Source: an uncultured Selenomonadales bacterium (GTDB taxonomy: Bacteria > Bacillota > Negativicutes > Selenomonadales > Selenomonadaceae). Taken from it: a stretch of 64,000 bases of DNA. Below the pieces are notes generated by a model that was given only the letters and a program-made list of their open reading frames with translations, was not told the origin of the DNA and made no database searches. Shown in pieces: positions 62,075-64,000 of the stretch (the stretch's first letter is position 1; each line of letters begins with the position of its first letter). The stretch spans positions 1-64,000 of the forward strand of contig CAMHCS010000014.1 in NCBI GenBank assembly GCA_946183785.1, read 5' to 3'. Both the position numbers and the translations under genes were made by a program.

Positions 62075-64000
62075 TTACACCTTGAACTTGCCGGTAGCGT
62101 CCTGCAGCTCCGCCGCGAGATCCGCCAGCGAATGGGACGCCGACGCGATTTCCTGGCTTGAAGCCGACTGCTCTTCCGCCGCCGCCGAGATTGTCTGCGT
62201 TTCCTCGCTTGTCGCCCGGCTGACCTCGTCGATGGTATCCATCGCGCCGACGACGCTCTGCATGCCGTTCGAAACGGTCTGCACTTCGCGGTTGATCTCT
62301 TTCATTTCCGTCTTGATGGAGGCCACCCGCGCCGTGATGTCCTGGAACTGCTCGCCTACTTCGCGGATTGCCTGCGTGCCCAGAGCCACTTCGTTGGTTC
62401 CGGCCTCCATCGCAACAACCGCTTCCTCCGTGTCGCCCTGGATTACCGTAATACGCTGTTTGATTTCTTCAGCCGACTGCTGCGACTGCTCGGCAAGCTT
62501 TCTGACCTCTTCCGCCACGACGGAGAACCCGCGCCCCGCCTCGCCCGCGCGCGCCGCTTCGATGGCCGCGTTCAGCGCGAGGAGGTTCGTCTGGTCGGCG
62601 ATCGCAGAAATGCTCTCGACGATCTGTCCGATCTGTTTCGAATTCTCGCCGAGCTTTTTGACGACCTGCGCCGAATTCGAGACGCTCTGCTCGATGCCGT
62701 TCATCTTGTCCATCGCGTTTCGCATGAGCTCCGCGCCGTGATCTGCCGCACCCGCCATCTGCTCAGTGTTCTCGGTGACCGTCGCCGCTTTTTCCGTCAT
62801 CGCGTTGATGTCTATAAACGCCGCATCAATACTTTGCTTAGCCGTATCGACGCTGTTGAGCTGCTTGTCCATGCCGCCCGATACTTCGGTCACGGTCTGC
62901 GCGACGTGCATTGCAGCCTCCGCCGCTTGCTGGGAGCTGGCCGTCAACTCTTCGGAACTTGCCGCGACCTGCTCCGAGCTGTGCATCATTTGCTGGATCA
63001 GACCGCGGATATTCTTGCTCATATTGTTGAAGCCCGTCGCCATCTGGCCAAACTCGTCATCGGAGTCCACAGCCAACGGCTCCAGACGCAGGTTACCGTC
63101 GGCCATTTGATTGATATGCCCCGTCAGCGTAACGACCTGCTTCACGATGCCGTTGGAGAAGAAAATCAGCGCCGCAGCGATCAGCACGACGCCGACCACC
63201 GTCAGCGCGCCGTACATGATCTTGAGCTTCGCGATCTCCGCGAAGACGAAGTCCGTCGGCACGGAAATCGCCGAGATCCAGCCCGTCGAATCCATAGTCG
63301 CATAAGCGACCACGCGCTCCTGCCCGTTCGCGTTCGACAGGAAATAGCCTTTCTTCTGCTGTGCCATTTCCGCGATCTTGTCCTTCAGCACCGCATTGTC
63401 CGAAATCTTCTTCAGCGTCTCCTCATCATTGGCCGACGCGATGACGACGCCCGTCGCCGGGTTCAGGATCATCCCCTTGCCTTCGCCTTCATACTTCAGC
63501 CTCTTGACCAGCTCGCCGATGGCCGTCATATCGAGGTCCTCGCAGATGACGCCGCCCTCTGCGCCCTGCCGGGCGTAAGGCACCGCCGCCGTGATGCAGA
63601 GTTTCTTTGTCGAGGTATCAATATACGGGTCAGTAAAAATCAGCTTTCCCGCTTTTTTTGCGCCCACGAACCATTCGCGCTTCGTCCATTCCGCATCCTT
63701 GGTGATGTCGCCTTCGGCATAGGACACGCAGTAGCCGCTGTCCGTCGCATGGGTGATGTCGATGATGTCCTTGTCGCCCTTGTAGGTCGCCGTCATTTCC
63801 TTGCGCCGCACGATCGCGTTGTCCTGCGCGGAAAACGAGCTGAGCATCCGGGCCGTCGATTCGCCGTACTGCGCCTTTTTGAGCAGCCAGCCCTCCGCCT
63901 CGCTGGAGGCGGCCGTGATTACCGCGACGATCTGCTTTTCCGTCGTGTTCTCCACCGCTTCCGACGCCGTGAAATACCCGACAACCGAAACGATCGCCAT
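62075..64000 (-). CDS. Methyl-accepting chemotaxis protein 2 (dCache), cut at window edge
   Basis: 641 codons visible; comparison with receptor 1 suggests that about 17 N-terminal residues lie outside the window. Same plan: membrane segment, double-Cache sensor with [20 protein letters not shown], second membrane segment, HAMP, and signalling domain with the identical [20 protein letters not shown] tip and C-terminus GKFKV. The sensor domain is much more divergent from receptor 1 than the signalling half, which fits duplication followed by change of ligand. Confidence 0.95.
   Translation of the reverse strand: MAIVSVVGYFTASEAVENTTEKQIVAVITAASSEAEGWLLKKAQYGESTARMLSSFSAQDNAIVRRKEMTATYKGDKDIIDITHATDSGYCVSYAEGDITKDAEWTKREWFVGAKKAGKLIFTDPYIDTSTKKLCITAAVPYARQGAEGGVICEDLDMTAIGELVKRLKYEGEGKGMILNPATGVVIASANDEETLKKISDNAVLKDKIAEMAQQKKGYFLSNANGQERVVAYATMDSTGWISAISVPTDFVFAEIAKLKIMYGALTVVGVVLIAAALIFFSNGIVKQVVTLTGHINQMADGNLRLEPLAVDSDDEFGQMATGFNNMSKNIRGLIQQMMHSSEQVAASSEELTASSQQAAEAAMHVAQTVTEVSGGMDKQLNSVDTAKQSIDAAFIDINAMTEKAATVTENTEQMAGAADHGAELMRNAMDKMNGIEQSVSNSAQVVKKLGENSKQIGQIVESISAIADQTNLLALNAAIEAARAGEAGRGFSVVAEEVRKLAEQSQQSAEEIKQRITVIQGDTEEAVVAMEAGTNEVALGTQAIREVGEQFQDITARVASIKTEMKEINREVQTVSNGMQSVVGAMDTIDEVSRATSEETQTISAAAEEQSASSQEIASASHSLADLAAELQDATGKFKV

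Overview
The window looks like a chromosomal segment of a high-GC, diderm Firmicute of the Negativicutes (Selenomonas or Mitsuokella-like). This is an inference from four things: Firmicute str-S10-spc gene order with strong AGGAGG-type ribosome binding sites, frequent TTG/GTG starts, a zinc-type S14 and a BofA-family protein in a Firmicute-type gene set, and two large dCache chemoreceptors beside nucleotide-sugar genes. Nearly every gene lies on the minus strand. Most of the window is housekeeping; I found no CRISPR array, phage, or complete transposase.

Layout, left to right. 1-12.5 kb: str-S10-spc ribosomal operon, transcribed leftward from a strong promoter at 12481-12509 in front of an L7Ae-like gene (L7Ae, rpsL, rpsG, fusA, tuf, then rpsJ to rplF and the first codons of rplR). 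12.7-19 kb: a probable operon of an exported glucosaminidase, an UbiB/ABC1 kinase, chorismate mutase, RidA and transketolase, preceded by an unrecognised protein with a gluzincin-like motif. 19.5-23.3 kb: PEP carboxykinase, threonine synthase, YbaK deacylase. 23.4-25.9 kb (plus strand): NAD synthetase and a LysE exporter. 26-32.8 kb: YitT membrane protein, LarC-LarB (nickel-pincer cofactor), a coiled-coil protein, CoaD, RsmD, a YbjN-like protein, pyruvate kinase.

33-41.6 kb: a small FliD-like protein (plus strand), copper ATPase CopA with an in-frame C-terminal CopZ-like domain, a HAD phosphatase joined to a three-gene glycerol-3-phosphate dehydrogenase-like operon, and a DUF2156 protein. 41.7-49.6 kb: a PASTA-containing class B PBP, BofA-like protein, RecR, YbaB, DnaX, an atypical FtsZ, an EamA transporter and tRNA-Ala(GGC). 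49.6-58 kb: dTDP-sugar genes rfbB/rfbC/rfbA, nitroreductase, QueF, a PAS-GGDEF-EAL protein, a family-39 glycosyltransferase and MurA. 58.2-64 kb: two paralogous chemoreceptors, the second cut by the window edge, flanking a membrane diguanylate cyclase.

The most noteworthy structure outside ordinary genes is a 166-bp palindromic element with TA-ended terminal inverted repeats. It is present twice in full (19041-19206 and inverted at 60350-60515) and once as a decayed remnant (about 40597-40670); its central hairpin shows compensatory changes. Other points of interest are the internal start inside copA that could yield free CopZ, an FtsZ outside a dcw context with a changed tubulin signature, a 20-bp perfect inverted repeat between tuf and rpsJ, and a structured leader before ybaB-recR.
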